64,000 nt of DNA from Streptomyces sp. CB02923. GTDB lineage: Bacteria > Actinomycetota > Actinomycetes > Streptomycetales > Streptomycetaceae. Below, piece after piece: positions 39,933-49,532 of this stretch. Both the position numbers and the translations under genes were made by a program. The notes under the pieces are model-generated. The model ran no database searches and was not told where the DNA came from. It saw only the letters and a list, made by a program, of their open reading frames with translations. Every line of letters begins with the position of its first letter. Position 1 is the first letter of the stretch. The DNA lies in the NCBI RefSeq assembly GCF_001905005.1, contig NZ_LWKZ01000012.1:425061-489060 (forward strand). Direction: 5' to 3'.

Positions 39933-42682
39933 CTCCCACCCCGCCGGTCCCGCAGCTCCACACCGCCGACCCCAGCGGAGCCTGCACCGCGCCCGACGCC
40001 TCGCCTCCTGGCGTACCCGGCGCCACCTCTCCGGACGCCACAGCTCCCGGCGTGCCCGACACCGCCCCGGACACAGCATCCGGCCGAGCCGCCGTCCATG
40101 CGGCGGCCACCTCCCCCTACGGCGCTGCCGACCCCCACCGGCAGGACGAAGCCGTCGATCTCCGCCTGGCGGGGCCCGCGCTGGCCGCATGGGGAGCGGC
40201 GGCGCTGGCCCTGGGCTGGTCCGGCGGCTCGGTGGCGGCAGCCTGCGCGATGGCCGTGGCGCTGGCGGCGATCGGAGTGGCGGGCGCGGCCCGCCGCCCT
40301 GAACGGCGGGTCGCCGGGGCCCTGGTCGCCCTGGCCGCGGTGCTGCTGGGCGCGGTCGCCTGAGCCGCGTCCGCCGCTCTGCATGCGGCTGACGTACGGC
40401 GCGGCCCGCTGCCGGAGCTGGCGCGACAGCACGCCCCGGTCACGGCCGAGGTGGAACTGACCGGCGATCCGCGGCTGACCCGCCCCCGGGTGCGCGGCGC
40501 CCAGCAAGCGCCTTCCGCCGTCGTGTTCACCGCTGACGTGCTCCGAGTGACCGCACCGGACGGCGCGGTCACCGCCGCCCGCACCCCCGTACTGGTCGTC
40601 GTGCACCGCACGAAACGCCTCGGCGACTGGCAGCGCCTCCTGCCCTCGACGCGCGTCCGTATCGCGGCCCGTGCGACGCCGCCCCTCCAGCCGTCCGACC
40701 GGGCCGCGGCCGCCCTGCGGGTGACCACCGGGCCCGGCCCTCAAGTGGTCCGCACGCCGGATGCCTTGCAGCGTCTCGCAGGCGCCCTGCGGGCCGGGCT
40801 CCGGGAGGCCAGTGACGGTCTCAGTCCCGATGCCCGCGCTCTCCTTCCGGGGCTGGTGGTCGGCGACACCGCGCGCGTCCCGCCCGACCTCGACGACGCC
40901 TTCCGCACCACCGACCTGACCCACCTGCTCGCCGTTTCCGGCAGCAACCTGACCATCCTGCTCGTTCTGCTCATCGGCCCGCCCCACCTCGCCGTACGGG
41001 CCGAACGGCGCGGCCTGGCGCCGATCCTGGGCCTCTCCCTGCGCACCACCGCCCTCGTCGGCGGCTCGATCGCGCTCGCCTTCGTCGTCATCTGCCGCCC
41101 CGACCCCAGCGTGCTGCGCGCTGCTGCCTGCGGCCTGATCACACTGCTCGCCATCGGGACGGGGCGCCGCCGTTCCCTCGTCCCCGCGCTCGCCGCGGCG
41201 GTCCTGGTGCTCGTGCTCTACGACCCCTGGCTCGCCCGGAGTTACGGCTTCCTGCTCTCCGTACTGGCCACCGGCGCCCTGCTCACCCTCGCTCCCCGCT
41301 GGAGCGCGGCCCTGCAACGCCACCGGGTGCCGCCCCGCCTCGCCGAGGTGCTCGCCGCCGCGGCCGCGGCGCAGGCGGTCTGTGCGCCCGTCATCGTGCT
41401 GCTGGCCGCGCGCGTCGGCCTCGTCGCCATCCCCTGCAACCTGCTGGCCGAGCTGGCCGTCGCCCCGGCCACCGTCCTGGGCTTCGCCGCGCTCGCCACC
41501 GCTCCGTTCGCCCCGCCCCTGGCCCACGCACTCGCCTGGTGCGCGAGCTGGCCGACCGAGTGGATCGCCGGTGTCGCCCGTACGGGAGCGGGCCTGCCCG
41601 GCGCGGAGTTGGACTGGCCGGGCGGCTGGCCCGGGGCCCTGCTGCTGGCGGCCGTGACGGTGGTGCTCATCCTGGTGGGACGGCGGCTGCTGCACCGCCC
41701 CTGGCTGTGCGCCCTCGGCGCCTTGGCGCTGCTCGTGGCGATCGTACGGCCCGTACCGATCACCCGCGTCATCACCGGCTGGCCACCGCCCGGGTGGCGC
41801 GTGGTGGCCTGTGACGTGGGGCAGGGTGACGCCTTGGTGATCGCGGCAGGCGACGGCACCGCCCTGGTCGTGGACACCGGACCGGAGCCGGCCGCCATCG
41901 ACCGCTGCCTGACCGACCTGGGCGTACGCCGTATCCCCCTCCTCGTCCTCACACACTTCCACGCCGACCACGTAAGCGGGCTGCCCGGCGCCCTGCGCGG
42001 GCGCTCGGTCGGCGCCATCGAGACCACGACCCTGCCCGAACCGCCCGGCCAGGCCGCCTTCGTGCACCGCACCGCAGCAGCCGCGGGCGTGCCGGTGACC
42101 GGCTCCACGCCGGGGGAGCGGCGCAGCACCGGCCCGCTCAGCTGGGAGGTCCTGTGGCCGCCCGTCACCGACCCCGGCCGTACCGGCCCCTCCCCCTTCC
42201 CCTTCCCCTCCCCCTCCTCACGCGCCGTCGAAGGCGCCAACGACGCCAGCGTCACGCTGCTGCTGCGCACCTCCGGTCTGACCTTCCTCCTCCTCGGCGA
42301 CCTCGAACCGGTCTCCCAGCAAGCCCTGTTGGCCGCGCACCCCGACCTGCCCACCGTGGATGTCCTCAAGGTCGCCCACCACGGATCCGCCTACCAGGAC
42401 CCGCAGCTGATACGCCGCCTCGCGCCGCGCGTCGCCCTGATCAGCTGCGGCGCCGGCAACCCGTACGGCCATCCGGCACCGCGCACCGTCCAGGCGCTGC
42501 GTTCCCAGGGCGCCCGGGTGCTGCGTACGGACACCGACGGCGCCATCGCCGTGCTGGGCGGCCGGGACCGGCTGACCACCACCGTCAGGGCCGGCAGGCG
42601 GAGCCGGGCACGTTCGCCTGGTCGGCGCAGGGCACGTGCTTGTACTTGCGCAGGATGTTCTTCGCCGTGTCGGAGTCCATGA
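39929..42682 (+). pseudogene. comEC: comEC/Rec2-type DNA channel gene interrupted by an in-frame TGA
   Basis: The frame starts at ATG 39929, overlapping the comEA stop. It encodes the N-terminal hydrophobic part (WGAAALALGWSGGSVAAACA), meets TGA at 40361-40363 (codon 145) and continues in the same frame for 773 codons with intact ComEC features: competence domain with LTHLLAVSGSNLTILLVLLI, 10 or so helices, and a metallo-beta-lactamase domain (ACDVGQGDALVIAAGDG, LTHFHADHVSGLPGAL, VAHHGSAYQDPQ). Coding composition is undisturbed either side, so the mutation is recent or a sequencing error. The GTG at 40451 could restart translation without the first 174 residues. The last 30 codons read into the convergent gene at 42585 and look unselected. 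Confidence 0.85.
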
Positions 42683-44117
42683 ACGCCCGGAACTTCGCGG
42701 CGAGCGACCCGTCCGCCGGCTGCCCGTACGCGTAGAGGTACTCCACCGTCCAGAAGGGATAGGTACGTTGTCCGCTCCACTCGATGTCGGGCTCACGCCC
42801 GTTCAGCCGGATGCCGCTGACCCGCGGGTGTTTGGCCGCCGCGTAGACCTCCGCGTAACCGATCGCGCCCGGCACGCGGCCGACCGTGTCCAGCAGGCTG
42901 GTGGTGCTGTTCACCTCGCAGCGCGTGACGCGGGCCGTCGCGTCGCGGTCCTTGCCGCTGCAGTCGTACGACGACACCGTGCCCGGCTCGGAGCCGCGCA
43001 GCACGGACGTCTCGAACGCGCGGCGGGTGCCCGAGGCCGCGTCCCGGCCGACGATGCGGACCGGCAGGTCGTTGCCGCCGACCTGCTCCCAGTTGGTGTA
43101 CCGGCCGTTGTAGATGCCGCGCACCTGCGCGGAGGTGAGGTTGTCGACACCGGTCTGCTCGTTGACGACCAGGCCGAGCAGGATGATCCCGACGCGACGG
43201 CCCTCCAGCTTCCGGTAGACGGGCGGTGCGGCGACGTCCGACACGGCCAGGAAGGCCGGTCCGCCGGCGGGCGCGGCCCTGCCCGCCCGGTCGAGCCGCC
43301 CCAGCCCGGACAGGCTGCCGCTCTCCGCCACCTCGATCCCCGCGCCCCGGCAGCGTGCCGCGTACTGCCGGGCGATCTCCCGCATCGGCGGTGCGAAGGC
43401 GCTGGAGCCGTCGACGGTCAGGCGTCCGGTCGCGCACTCTCCGCGCGCCGCCTCCGCGGACCCGTTGAGCAGCAGTCCGCCCAGCAGGCCGACCAGGATG
43501 ATGCAGACGCCGCCCAGGGCGAGGCTCGGTTTGCGCGGTCCCCAGCGCTGCGTGTTGCGCCGTATCCGCCCGCCGCTGATGAACCCGCCCACGACGACCT
43601 CGCCCGGCCGCCGGCCGTCCGCGCCCTCGTCGCGGCTCCCTCCGCCCTCGTCCTCCGCCGACAGCAGGACCAGCAGCTTGAAGTGGTTGCGCTTGTTCAG
43701 CGGCACCTTGGGTATGGCGAGACGGCCGCCGCTGTGCCGCAGGCCGCCGCCGTTGCGGGTCAGCATCCCCACCAGGTCCGGCGGGTTGGCGTCCGGCACC
43801 TCCACCCCGATGACCGTGCGCCCGGTGAACTCCACCGTCAGCGGCTCCTGGTAGTCCTGCCGCACGATGTCCTTGCCGCCGTCGTTCTCGAACCGCAGCA
43901 GCGCCAGGGTGGCGTCGGTGATCTCCTGGTCCCGCCGGAGCAGCCGCAACTGCACGAGACTGTGGGCGTCCCGCGGGTTCATCCCGATCCGGGTGTCCAT
44001 CTGGACCCGGTAGCCGATGCGCTTGCGGCCCGGCAGGAACCGCTCGACGGCCCAGAGCGCCGCCGTGGCGACGAGTCCGGCCGCGGCGAGGAGCGTCTCG
44101 GTGTCCGGCAGGTTCAC
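42585..44117 (-). CDS. Membrane-tethered PstS-like substrate-binding protein
   Basis: A 510-residue protein starting at GTG 44117 with GAGGTAG upstream. The first helix (LLAAAGLVATAALWAVERFL, about 9-28) is followed by a 165-residue hydrophilic region and a second helix (LALGGVCIILVGLLGGLLLN, about 204-223). A C-terminal type II periplasmic-binding domain follows (GRLTVDGSSAFAPPMREIAR, VRGIYNGRYTNWEQVGG, GRDAASGTRRAFETSVL), the phosphate-binding PstS signature, with SGTRR as anion loop. No Pst permease genes are nearby, so sensing rather than transport is possible. It is divergent from the Rrf2 gene and overlaps the comEC end by 98 bp. Confidence 0.8.
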   Translation of the reverse strand: MNLPDTETLLAAAGLVATAALWAVERFLPGRKRIGYRVQMDTRIGMNPRDAHSLVQLRLLRRDQEITDATLALLRFENDGGKDIVRQDYQEPLTVEFTGRTVIGVEVPDANPPDLVGMLTRNGGGLRHSGGRLAIPKVPLNKRNHFKLLVLLSAEDEGGGSRDEGADGRRPGEVVVGGFISGGRIRRNTQRWGPRKPSLALGGVCIILVGLLGGLLLNGSAEAARGECATGRLTVDGSSAFAPPMREIARQYAARCRGAGIEVAESGSLSGLGRLDRAGRAAPAGGPAFLAVSDVAAPPVYRKLEGRRVGIILLGLVVNEQTGVDNLTSAQVRGIYNGRYTNWEQVGGNDLPVRIVGRDAASGTRRAFETSVLRGSEPGTVSSYDCSGKDRDATARVTRCEVNSTTSLLDTVGRVPGAIGYAEVYAAAKHPRVSGIRLNGREPDIEWSGQRTYPFWTVEYLYAYGQPADGSLAAKFRAFMDSDTAKNILRKYKHVPCADQANVPGSACRP

Positions 44118-44283
44118 GACTACCTCGCACAGCTGATCGGATGGTGGAATGCCTGCAATGTAGGGACACCGACGGCGACCCGGGACGGCTTCGGCATCCC
44201 GTCACCAGAGGTTCATCCGCCGTCCGCGCGGCCGGGGGCGGCGGTGGAAACGTCGCGCACGCCCGCCCCCGGAATCAGGACCT

Positions 44284-44289
44284 GTAAAC
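44284..44289 (+). promoter_or_regulatory. -10 box of the Rrf2-nat unit
   Basis: TAAACT lies nine bases before ATG 44299, without a clear ribosome binding site. Rrf2 proteins often repress their own promoters, so an operator may overlap it. Confidence 0.45.
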
Positions 44290-44298
44290 TCCAGAAAT

Positions 44299-44784
44299 AT
44301 GAGGATGAGCGAGGGCGTCGAGTGGGCCCTGCACTGCTGTGTGGCCCTGGCCTCGCTCGGCGACGAGCGCTCCGTGTCGACAGCCCGGCTGGCAGCCTCC
44401 TTCGATCTGCCCCAGGCCTACCTGAACAAGCGCCTCCAGGCCCTGGTACGAGCCGGCATCCTGACCTCGACCCCCGGCGCCCGCGGCGGCTTCCGGCTGG
44501 CCCGGCCGCCGGAGCGGATCTCCCTGATGGACGTCGTCGCCGCCATCGAGGGCACCGACGACGCCTTCCGGTGCACCGAGATCCGCCGCCAGGGCTCCGG
44601 TTCCGAAGCTCCCGACCGGGACTTCCGCCGCCCCTGCGGCATCTCCACCGCGATGCGCAGGGCGGAGCTGGCCTGGCGCCGCGAGCTCGCCAAGCAGACC
44701 GTCGCCGGCCTGCTGGCCGGCGTCCCGGGGCCGGCGGCCGAGCGCACCCGCCGCTGGTTCGCGACCGAGAGGACGGGCTCCTGA
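44299..44784 (+). CDS. Rrf2 family transcriptional regulator
   Basis: A 161-residue DNA-binding protein. The N-terminal winged helix shows MRMSEGVEWALHCCVALASL, ARLAASFDLPQAYLNKRLQA and LVRAGILTSTPGARGGFRLA, the characteristic Rrf2 wing. Iron-sulfur members carry three cysteines in the dimer loop; here only two are present there (FRCTEIRR and RRPCGIST), with a CC pair in the first helix, so cluster binding is doubtful. Its stop overlaps the ATG of the acetyltransferase gene, making a two-gene operon it may regulate. Confidence 0.9.
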   Translation: MRMSEGVEWALHCCVALASLGDERSVSTARLAASFDLPQAYLNKRLQALVRAGILTSTPGARGGFRLARPPERISLMDVVAAIEGTDDAFRCTEIRRQGSGSEAPDRDFRRPCGISTAMRRAELAWRRELAKQTVAGLLAGVPGPAAERTRRWFATERTGS

Positions 44785-45686
44785 TGGACGACCGGCAGAC
44801 ACGGTCGGCATCCCGGCCGGGCCCGCAGGCACCGCCGACGCCGCAGGCGGACGGCCGAGAGCCGGTCATCAGGCCCTCGGACGCCGAGCGGATGCGTGCC
44901 GAGCCGCTCGACCAGGCGCGTACCGACGCCTACCTCCGGCGCCTCGGCGCCGCCCGCCCGACCGCGCCCGACGCCGAGGCGCTGCGCGAACTGCACCTGC
45001 GGCATCTGCGGACCATCCCGTTCGAAAACCTCTCCGTCCACCTCGCCGAGGACGTGACGTTGGACCACGCATCACTGGTGGACAAGATCGTCGGGGCCTC
45101 GCGGGGCGGCTTCTGCTACGAACTCAACGGTGCCTTCGCCGCCCTGCTCCGGGCCCTGGGCTACCGGGTCGAACTCCTCGCCGCCCGGGTTTTCGGCCCG
45201 GCGGGCCCCGGCATCCCGTACGACCACCTCGCGCTGCGCGTCCACACCGGCGGCGGGCAGGGCGGGCCGTGGCTCGCCGACATAGGCTTCGGCAAGAACA
45301 GCCGGTATCCGCTGCGCCTGGACAGCCGCGACGAACAGCCCGACCCCGCCGGGGTATTTCGCATCGAGGAGACCGCCGACGGCGATCTCGATCTGCTGCG
45401 GGACGGTGTGCCCCAGTACCGGATGGAACAGCGGCCGCGGGCCCTGGCCGACTTCGCGGCGGGCTGCTGGTACCACCGCACCTCGCCGGATTCGCCCTTC
45501 ACCCGGTCACTGGTCTGCTCCCGGCTGACGGAGACCGGCCGCGTCACGCTCTCCGGCCGTACGCTCGTGATCACGGACGCCGACGGCGGCCGGGAGGAGC
45601 ACGAGCTGACCGAGGCCGAGGTGCTCCCCGCCTACCGCACCCACTTCGGCATCACGCTGGACCGGATACCGGAACTGCGCGGCTGA
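44784..45686 (+). CDS. nat: Arylamine N-acetyltransferase
   Basis: A 300-residue NAT enzyme that transfers acetyl from acetyl-CoA to arylamines or hydrazines, or makes aryl amides. The Cys-His-Asp triad is visible: RGGFCYELNGAF (about 112), YDHLALRVHTG (about 150) and LADIGFGKNSRYP (about 168). The family signature LRHLRTIPFENLSVHL is also present. The first 40 residues (QAPPTPQADGRE) are an unstructured extension. The ATG overlaps the Rrf2 stop (TGATG). Some actinobacterial NATs act in antibiotic biosynthesis; nothing here indicates that. Confidence 0.93.
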   Translation: MDDRQTRSASRPGPQAPPTPQADGREPVIRPSDAERMRAEPLDQARTDAYLRRLGAARPTAPDAEALRELHLRHLRTIPFENLSVHLAEDVTLDHASLVDKIVGASRGGFCYELNGAFAALLRALGYRVELLAARVFGPAGPGIPYDHLALRVHTGGGQGGPWLADIGFGKNSRYPLRLDSRDEQPDPAGVFRIEETADGDLDLLRDGVPQYRMEQRPRALADFAAGCWYHRTSPDSPFTRSLVCSRLTETGRVTLSGRTLVITDADGGREEHELTEAEVLPAYRTHFGITLDRIPELRG

Positions 45687-45690
45687 CGGG

Positions 45691-45936
45691 CTATTCGGCC
45701 TCCAGCCAGCCCTCGTACTCGTCCGCCAGGGCGTCCAGCTTCGCCGGGTCGTGGATGCCCGCGGGGTCTTCGACGACCACCAGCCACTGGGCGTCCTCGG
45801 CATCGTCCTCACCCGCCAGGGCGTCCCGTACGAGTTGGGGTTCCTCCGTGACGCCGAAGCGCTCGGCCAGCGCTTCGGCGACCTCCTCGGCGGCGTCGCG
45901 GTCGGGCAGCACCAAAACATGTCGTACATCGCTCAC
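45691..45936 (-). CDS. Small acidic conserved protein (81 aa)
   Basis: An 81-residue protein from GTG 45936 (SDVRHVLVLPDRDAAEEVAE), with GGAG nine bases upstream. It has a ferredoxin-like beta-alpha-beta pattern (HVLVLPDRDAAEEVAEALAE, then WLVVVEDPAG) and an acidic C-terminus (DEYEGWLEAE). No catalytic motif is visible. The stop lies 4 bp from the nat stop (convergent). It resembles small Streptomyces hypothetical proteins of this locus; function unknown. Confidence 0.7.
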   Translation of the reverse strand: MSDVRHVLVLPDRDAAEEVAEALAERFGVTEEPQLVRDALAGEDDAEDAQWLVVVEDPAGIHDPAKLDALADEYEGWLEAE

Positions 45937-46375
45937 CCGGTCATTCTCCGGCAGCACGGCCCGGGGATCGAACGCCGCTGCCGGTGGCCAGGGGATCGGG
46001 AGCCGCTGTCGACGGGGCGGGAGCTCGGGAGTCGCTGTCGGCGGCCGGGGGCTCGGGAGCCGCTGTCGGTGGCTGGGGGTTGAGCGTGGCTGTCGGCGGA
46101 CCGGTGGCCGAGTGCCGCTGTCGGCAGGCCGAGGGCTGGACGTCGCTGCCGGTGGCCCGGGGACCGTATGGGGCTGTCGGCGGGCCGGGGGGCGAGCGCG
46201 GCTATCGGCAGACCGGGGGCCGGCGAGGCGGCCGGCAGACCGTAGGCCGGCGCGGCTACCGGCAGACCGCAGACCGTAGGCCGGCGCGGCTGTCGGCAGA
46301 CCGGGGGCGGGCGTCGTTGTCGGCGGGCAGGGGAGCGGGCGTCGTTGTCGGTGGGCCGTGGGATGCTGGGGCGCG
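45937..46375. repeat. Degenerate roughly 30-bp repeat array before holA
   Basis: This 439-bp gap contains no believable gene. About a dozen degenerate units of roughly 25-35 bp share CGCTGTCGGCRGRCCGGGGG (e.g. near 45999, 46029, 46062, 46093, 46123, 46168, 46201, 46288, 46315). Long open frames across it on both strands are by-products of the repeat. Confidence 0.8.
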
Positions 46376-47359
46376 ATGGCCAGGAAAGCAGCAAACGACG
46401 ACCCGCTCGCACCGCTCACGCTCGCCGTGGGCCAGGAGGACCTGCTCCTGGACCGCGCCGTGCAGCAGGTGGTGGCGGCGGCCCGCGCCGCCGACGAGGA
46501 CACCGATGTGCGTGACCTCACCCCCGACCAGCTCCAGCCCGGCACGCTCGCCGAGCTGACCAGCCCTTCGCTGTTCGCCGAGCGCAAGGTCGTGGTGGTC
46601 CGCAATTCCCAGGACCTGTCCGCCGACTCGGTCAAGGACGTCAAGAAGTACCTCGGCTCCCCGGTCGAGGAGATCACTCTGGTGCTGCTGCACGCCGGCG
46701 GCGCCAAGGGCAAGGGCTTGCTGGACGCCGCCCGCAAAGCCGGTGCGCGGGAGGTCGCCTGCCCCAAGATGACCAAGCCCGCCGACCGCCTCGCGTTCGT
46801 CCGCGGCGAGTTCCGCGCGATGGGCCGGTCCGCCACCCCCGAGGCGTGCCAGGCGCTGGTGGACGCGATCGGCAGCGACCTGCGCGAGCTCGCCTCGGCC
46901 TGTTCGCAGCTCGTCGCCGACATCGAGGGCACCATCGACGACGCCATCGTCGCCCGCTACTACCGCGGCCGTGCCGAGGCCTCCAGCTTCACGGTCGCGG
47001 ACCGCGCCGTGGAGGGCAGGGCCGCCGAAGCCCTGGAGGCGCTGCGCTGGGCCATGTCGACGGGCGTCGCACCCGTAATGATCACCAGTGCGCTCGCCCA
47101 GGGCGTCCGCGCCATCGGCAAGCTGGCCTCCGCCCCGCGCGGCGCCCGCCCAGGCGATCTTGCCCGTGAGCTGGGTATGCCCCCTTGGAAGATCGACCGG
47201 GTGCGGCAGCAGATGCGCGGCTGGTCGGCGGACGGCGTCGCGACGGCGCTGCGCGCGGTGGCCGAGGCCGACGCGGGCGTCAAGGGCGGCGGCGACGACC
47301 CCGAGTACGCGCTGGAGAAGGCCGTCGTCACCGTCGCCCGCGCGGCACGCTCCCGCTGA
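46376..47359 (+). CDS. holA: DNA polymerase III subunit delta
   Basis: A 327-residue clamp-loader subunit that opens the beta clamp. It is recognised by the HolA pattern LTLAVGQEDLLLDRAVQQVV, LTSPSLFAERKVVVVRNSQD (about 66), TKPADRLAFVRGEF, and the C-terminal collar LARELGMPPWKIDRVRQQMR. The ATG at 46376 is chosen over one at 46358 because it begins the conserved MARKxxxDDPLAPLTLAVG. It stands alone between two repeat-filled gaps; rpsT lies beyond, as in many bacteria. Confidence 0.94.
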   Translation: MARKAANDDPLAPLTLAVGQEDLLLDRAVQQVVAAARAADEDTDVRDLTPDQLQPGTLAELTSPSLFAERKVVVVRNSQDLSADSVKDVKKYLGSPVEEITLVLLHAGGAKGKGLLDAARKAGAREVACPKMTKPADRLAFVRGEFRAMGRSATPEACQALVDAIGSDLRELASACSQLVADIEGTIDDAIVARYYRGRAEASSFTVADRAVEGRAAEALEALRWAMSTGVAPVMITSALAQGVRAIGKLASAPRGARPGDLARELGMPPWKIDRVRQQMRGWSADGVATALRAVAEADAGVKGGGDDPEYALEKAVVTVARAARSR

Positions 47360-47420
47360 CCGCACGGGCAAGGCCAGGCTGACCACACGGGCAAGGACAG
47401 GCCGTTCCACCGCTACGGCG

Positions 47421-47492
47421 CGCTACGTCCCGCCCGAACCGAACCGCTACGTCCCGCCCGGACCGAACCGCTACGTCCCGCCCGGACCGAAC
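47421..47492. repeat. 24-bp tandem repeat x3
   Basis: CGCTACGTCCCGCCCGRACC plus GAAC, three copies at 47421, 47445 and 47469, the second and third identical. Confidence 0.95.
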
Positions 47493-48163
47493 CGCTACGG
47501 CTCGGCCCGCCCCCGTCTTCCCCGGCGCGGCCCCGGCTCCGGCTCACTCCGGACGACTCCGGGCCGGCCCGGTCCGACCCGCTCCGACCCGGGCCTCCCT
47601 GCCCCACCTCGGCCCGTCCCGGTCCACTCCGGGCTGGCCCGGGTCGGCCCCGGCCCGGCCTGTCCCGGGCCCCTTGCTCCGGACGGCCCCGGGCCTCTCC
47701 GCTCCACCTCGGCCCGCCCCGGCCCACTCCGGGCTGGCCCGGTCGGCCCCGGGCCTTCCCGCACCGCTCCGGACCGCCCCGGCCTGGACTGCCTTGGCCC
47801 GGTCTGCTCCGCCCCGCCCCGGCCCGGACCGCCCCGGCCCGGACCGCCCCGGCCTGGACCGCCCCGGCCCGGACTGCCTTGGCCCGGTCCACTCCGCCCC
47901 GCCCGGACCGGAGGGATTCCAGATTCCGGCCCTCACCGGATTCGGGCGCGCCCCCGGGCCTGTACCGCACCCGTGCGCCCCGGGCCCTGCATCAACTTTG
48001 TGCGCCCCGGGTCCTTCATCCCCCGTGCGCCCCGGGGGCTCTCACCACCCCCGCTTGCCCCCGGCTCCCTCATCGGCCCCGATCAGCCCGCAGCCAGCCC
48101 GGACCCGCAGCCTGGGGCCCGCAGCCCAGCCCGGGCACGCGGCGCGGAGCCCGCAGCCCGGGG

Positions 48164-48219
48164 CCCGCGCCCCAGGTCCCGCGCCCCAGGTCCCGCGCCC
48201 CAGGTCCCGCGCCCCAGGC
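48164..48219. repeat. 14-bp tandem repeat CCCGCGCCCCAGGT x4
   Basis: Copies at 48164, 48178, 48192 and 48206; the first three are exact and the last ends in C. It is immediately 3' of the membrane-protein gene at 48231. Confidence 0.95.
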
Positions 48220-48230
48220 CCCGCGGCCCT

Positions 48231-49193
48231 CTACCCCCGCAGCCTCCGGAGCGTCTCCATCGCGCTCGTCCTCAGCATCCCTGTGACCTGCTCGGTCGTC
48301 GGGGGCTTGGTCGAGCTGCTGCGGGAGGTGTAGCTCGACCAGGTGAGCTGGTAGGTCGCCCAGCCGTCGCGGATGCCGAGGATCACGTACGAGCCGCTGC
48401 TGTCGTCGGACCGGCTGACGAGGTAGGCCTCGTCCCCGATGCCCGGCACCGGGGTGACCTTGTACGAGATCGAGCTCCGCTGGCGCTCGTACGCGCGGTA
48501 GCTGTCCGCGAACTCGGCCGTCGGGTCGGCCTTCTTGTGCAGGGTGGCGCTGCTGTAGATCCAGGTCGAGGAGTAGTCGTCGCTGCCCGCGTTCGACGGC
48601 TTCAGTTCGGCGTTGCACCACATCGAGTCCATCGCGCCCTGCTGGACACCGCTGAACTGCGGGTTCTGCGCACCGCTGCCGGAGGAGCCCGACGAGGAGG
48701 AGGAACTCCCGGCCGGTTTGATCTTGTAGTTCGCGCTGTCGAACGGCGCGAACGAGGTCCGGTTGCACAGGTTGGACGTGTACGAGTAGCCCGCCAGTTC
48801 GGGGGCGGGCCGCGCGTCACCGAAGGCGCCGACGGCGAAGAGGATCGCGCCGCCCATCGCCGACGCGGCGACCGCCCCGCCGAGCGCCCACAGCCAGTGC
48901 TGCGTACTCCCGCCGCCGACCCCACCGGACCCATCAGTCCCACCAGCCCCGCCGGGCCCGGCCTGCCCCGCACCGGGCTGCGGCTGTCCGCCCGCCGCCG
49001 GGTATCCGTAGCCGCCACCGCCGCCACCCCCGCCAGCGCCGGGCCCCGGACCGTACGGCCCCGGCACCGGCCCCTGCTGCGGTACCCCGGGCCCGTACGG
49101 CCCCGGCTGGGGCAGCGGGGGAGAGGGCGGCTGGGAGGGAGCGGAGGGCTGTGGCTGCGCGTAGGGATTGTGCTGATCCCCCGGAATCGACAT
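48231..49193 (-). CDS. Pro/Gly-rich single-pass membrane protein with extracytoplasmic domain
   Basis: A 320-residue protein from ATG 49193; TACGCT seven bases upstream and no ribosome binding site suggest a leaderless transcript. Residues 1-95 are Pro/Gln/Gly-rich (PYGPGVPQQGPVPGPYGPG). One transmembrane helix (GAVAASAMGGAILFAVGAFG, about 104-123) is followed by an extracellular domain of about 190 residues with two cysteines (NLCNRTSF, DSMWCNAEL), a Ser tract and VTPVPGIGDEAYLVSRSDD, a pattern seen in actinobacterial lipoprotein-like or DUF3558-like proteins. Function unknown. The last 10 codons are followed by the 14-bp repeat array. Confidence 0.75.
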   Translation of the reverse strand: MSIPGDQHNPYAQPQPSAPSQPPSPPLPQPGPYGPGVPQQGPVPGPYGPGPGAGGGGGGGGYGYPAAGGQPQPGAGQAGPGGAGGTDGSGGVGGGSTQHWLWALGGAVAASAMGGAILFAVGAFGDARPAPELAGYSYTSNLCNRTSFAPFDSANYKIKPAGSSSSSSGSSGSGAQNPQFSGVQQGAMDSMWCNAELKPSNAGSDDYSSTWIYSSATLHKKADPTAEFADSYRAYERQRSSISYKVTPVPGIGDEAYLVSRSDDSSGSYVILGIRDGWATYQLTWSSYTSRSSSTKPPTTEQVTGMLRTSAMETLRRLRG

Positions 49194-49532
49194 GCGCGGC
49201 AGCGTAGCGGACCGGAACCGCCCACAGGGCCGCAACAGTGACCTGGACCACACCCGCCCGTACGGGCGACGGCCCTACAGTCGCGCCCTCGCAGTCACGC
49301 CCTCGCACCCAAGGGTCACGCCCCCCCCGCACCCGAGGCCGCCCCCCCCCAACGACAACGAACCCCGCACCACCCTGGGGAAGGGTGACCGCGAGGTCCG
49401 TCGTCTCAAGCTGTGTGTGCGCCGCACCCGCGTGGCGAACGCAGGCCGTGTGCGGCGCGGTGGTGCACCGGAAGGAGCGGAGAGAGGGGCCGCTGGGTCC
49501 TCACCGGCAGGAGTGAAGCGTCAAGAACAGGG
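49194..49532. other. Intergenic region between two minus-strand genes
   Basis: 339 bp with C-tracts (eight or more C near 49321 and 49344). It contains the promoter region of the 48231 gene and the 3' flank of rpsT. No gene is convincing. Confidence 0.6.

Larger units (their letters stand above)
47360..48230. other. 871-bp repeat-filled, gene-free interval after holA
   Basis: It contains a 24-bp triplet array (47421-47492), a 430-bp stretch of CCCGG/GGCCC-rich degenerate repeats such as CCCCGGCCCGGACCG (about 47500-47935), and a 14-bp array (48164-48219). Open frames in several phases are low-complexity. No gene is supported. Confidence 0.8.

Noticed and set aside
47088..49241. A 717-codon plus-strand frame rich in Pro/Gly/Arg
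   Set aside because: It runs through the repeat field and antisense to the membrane-protein gene; composition follows the repeats only.
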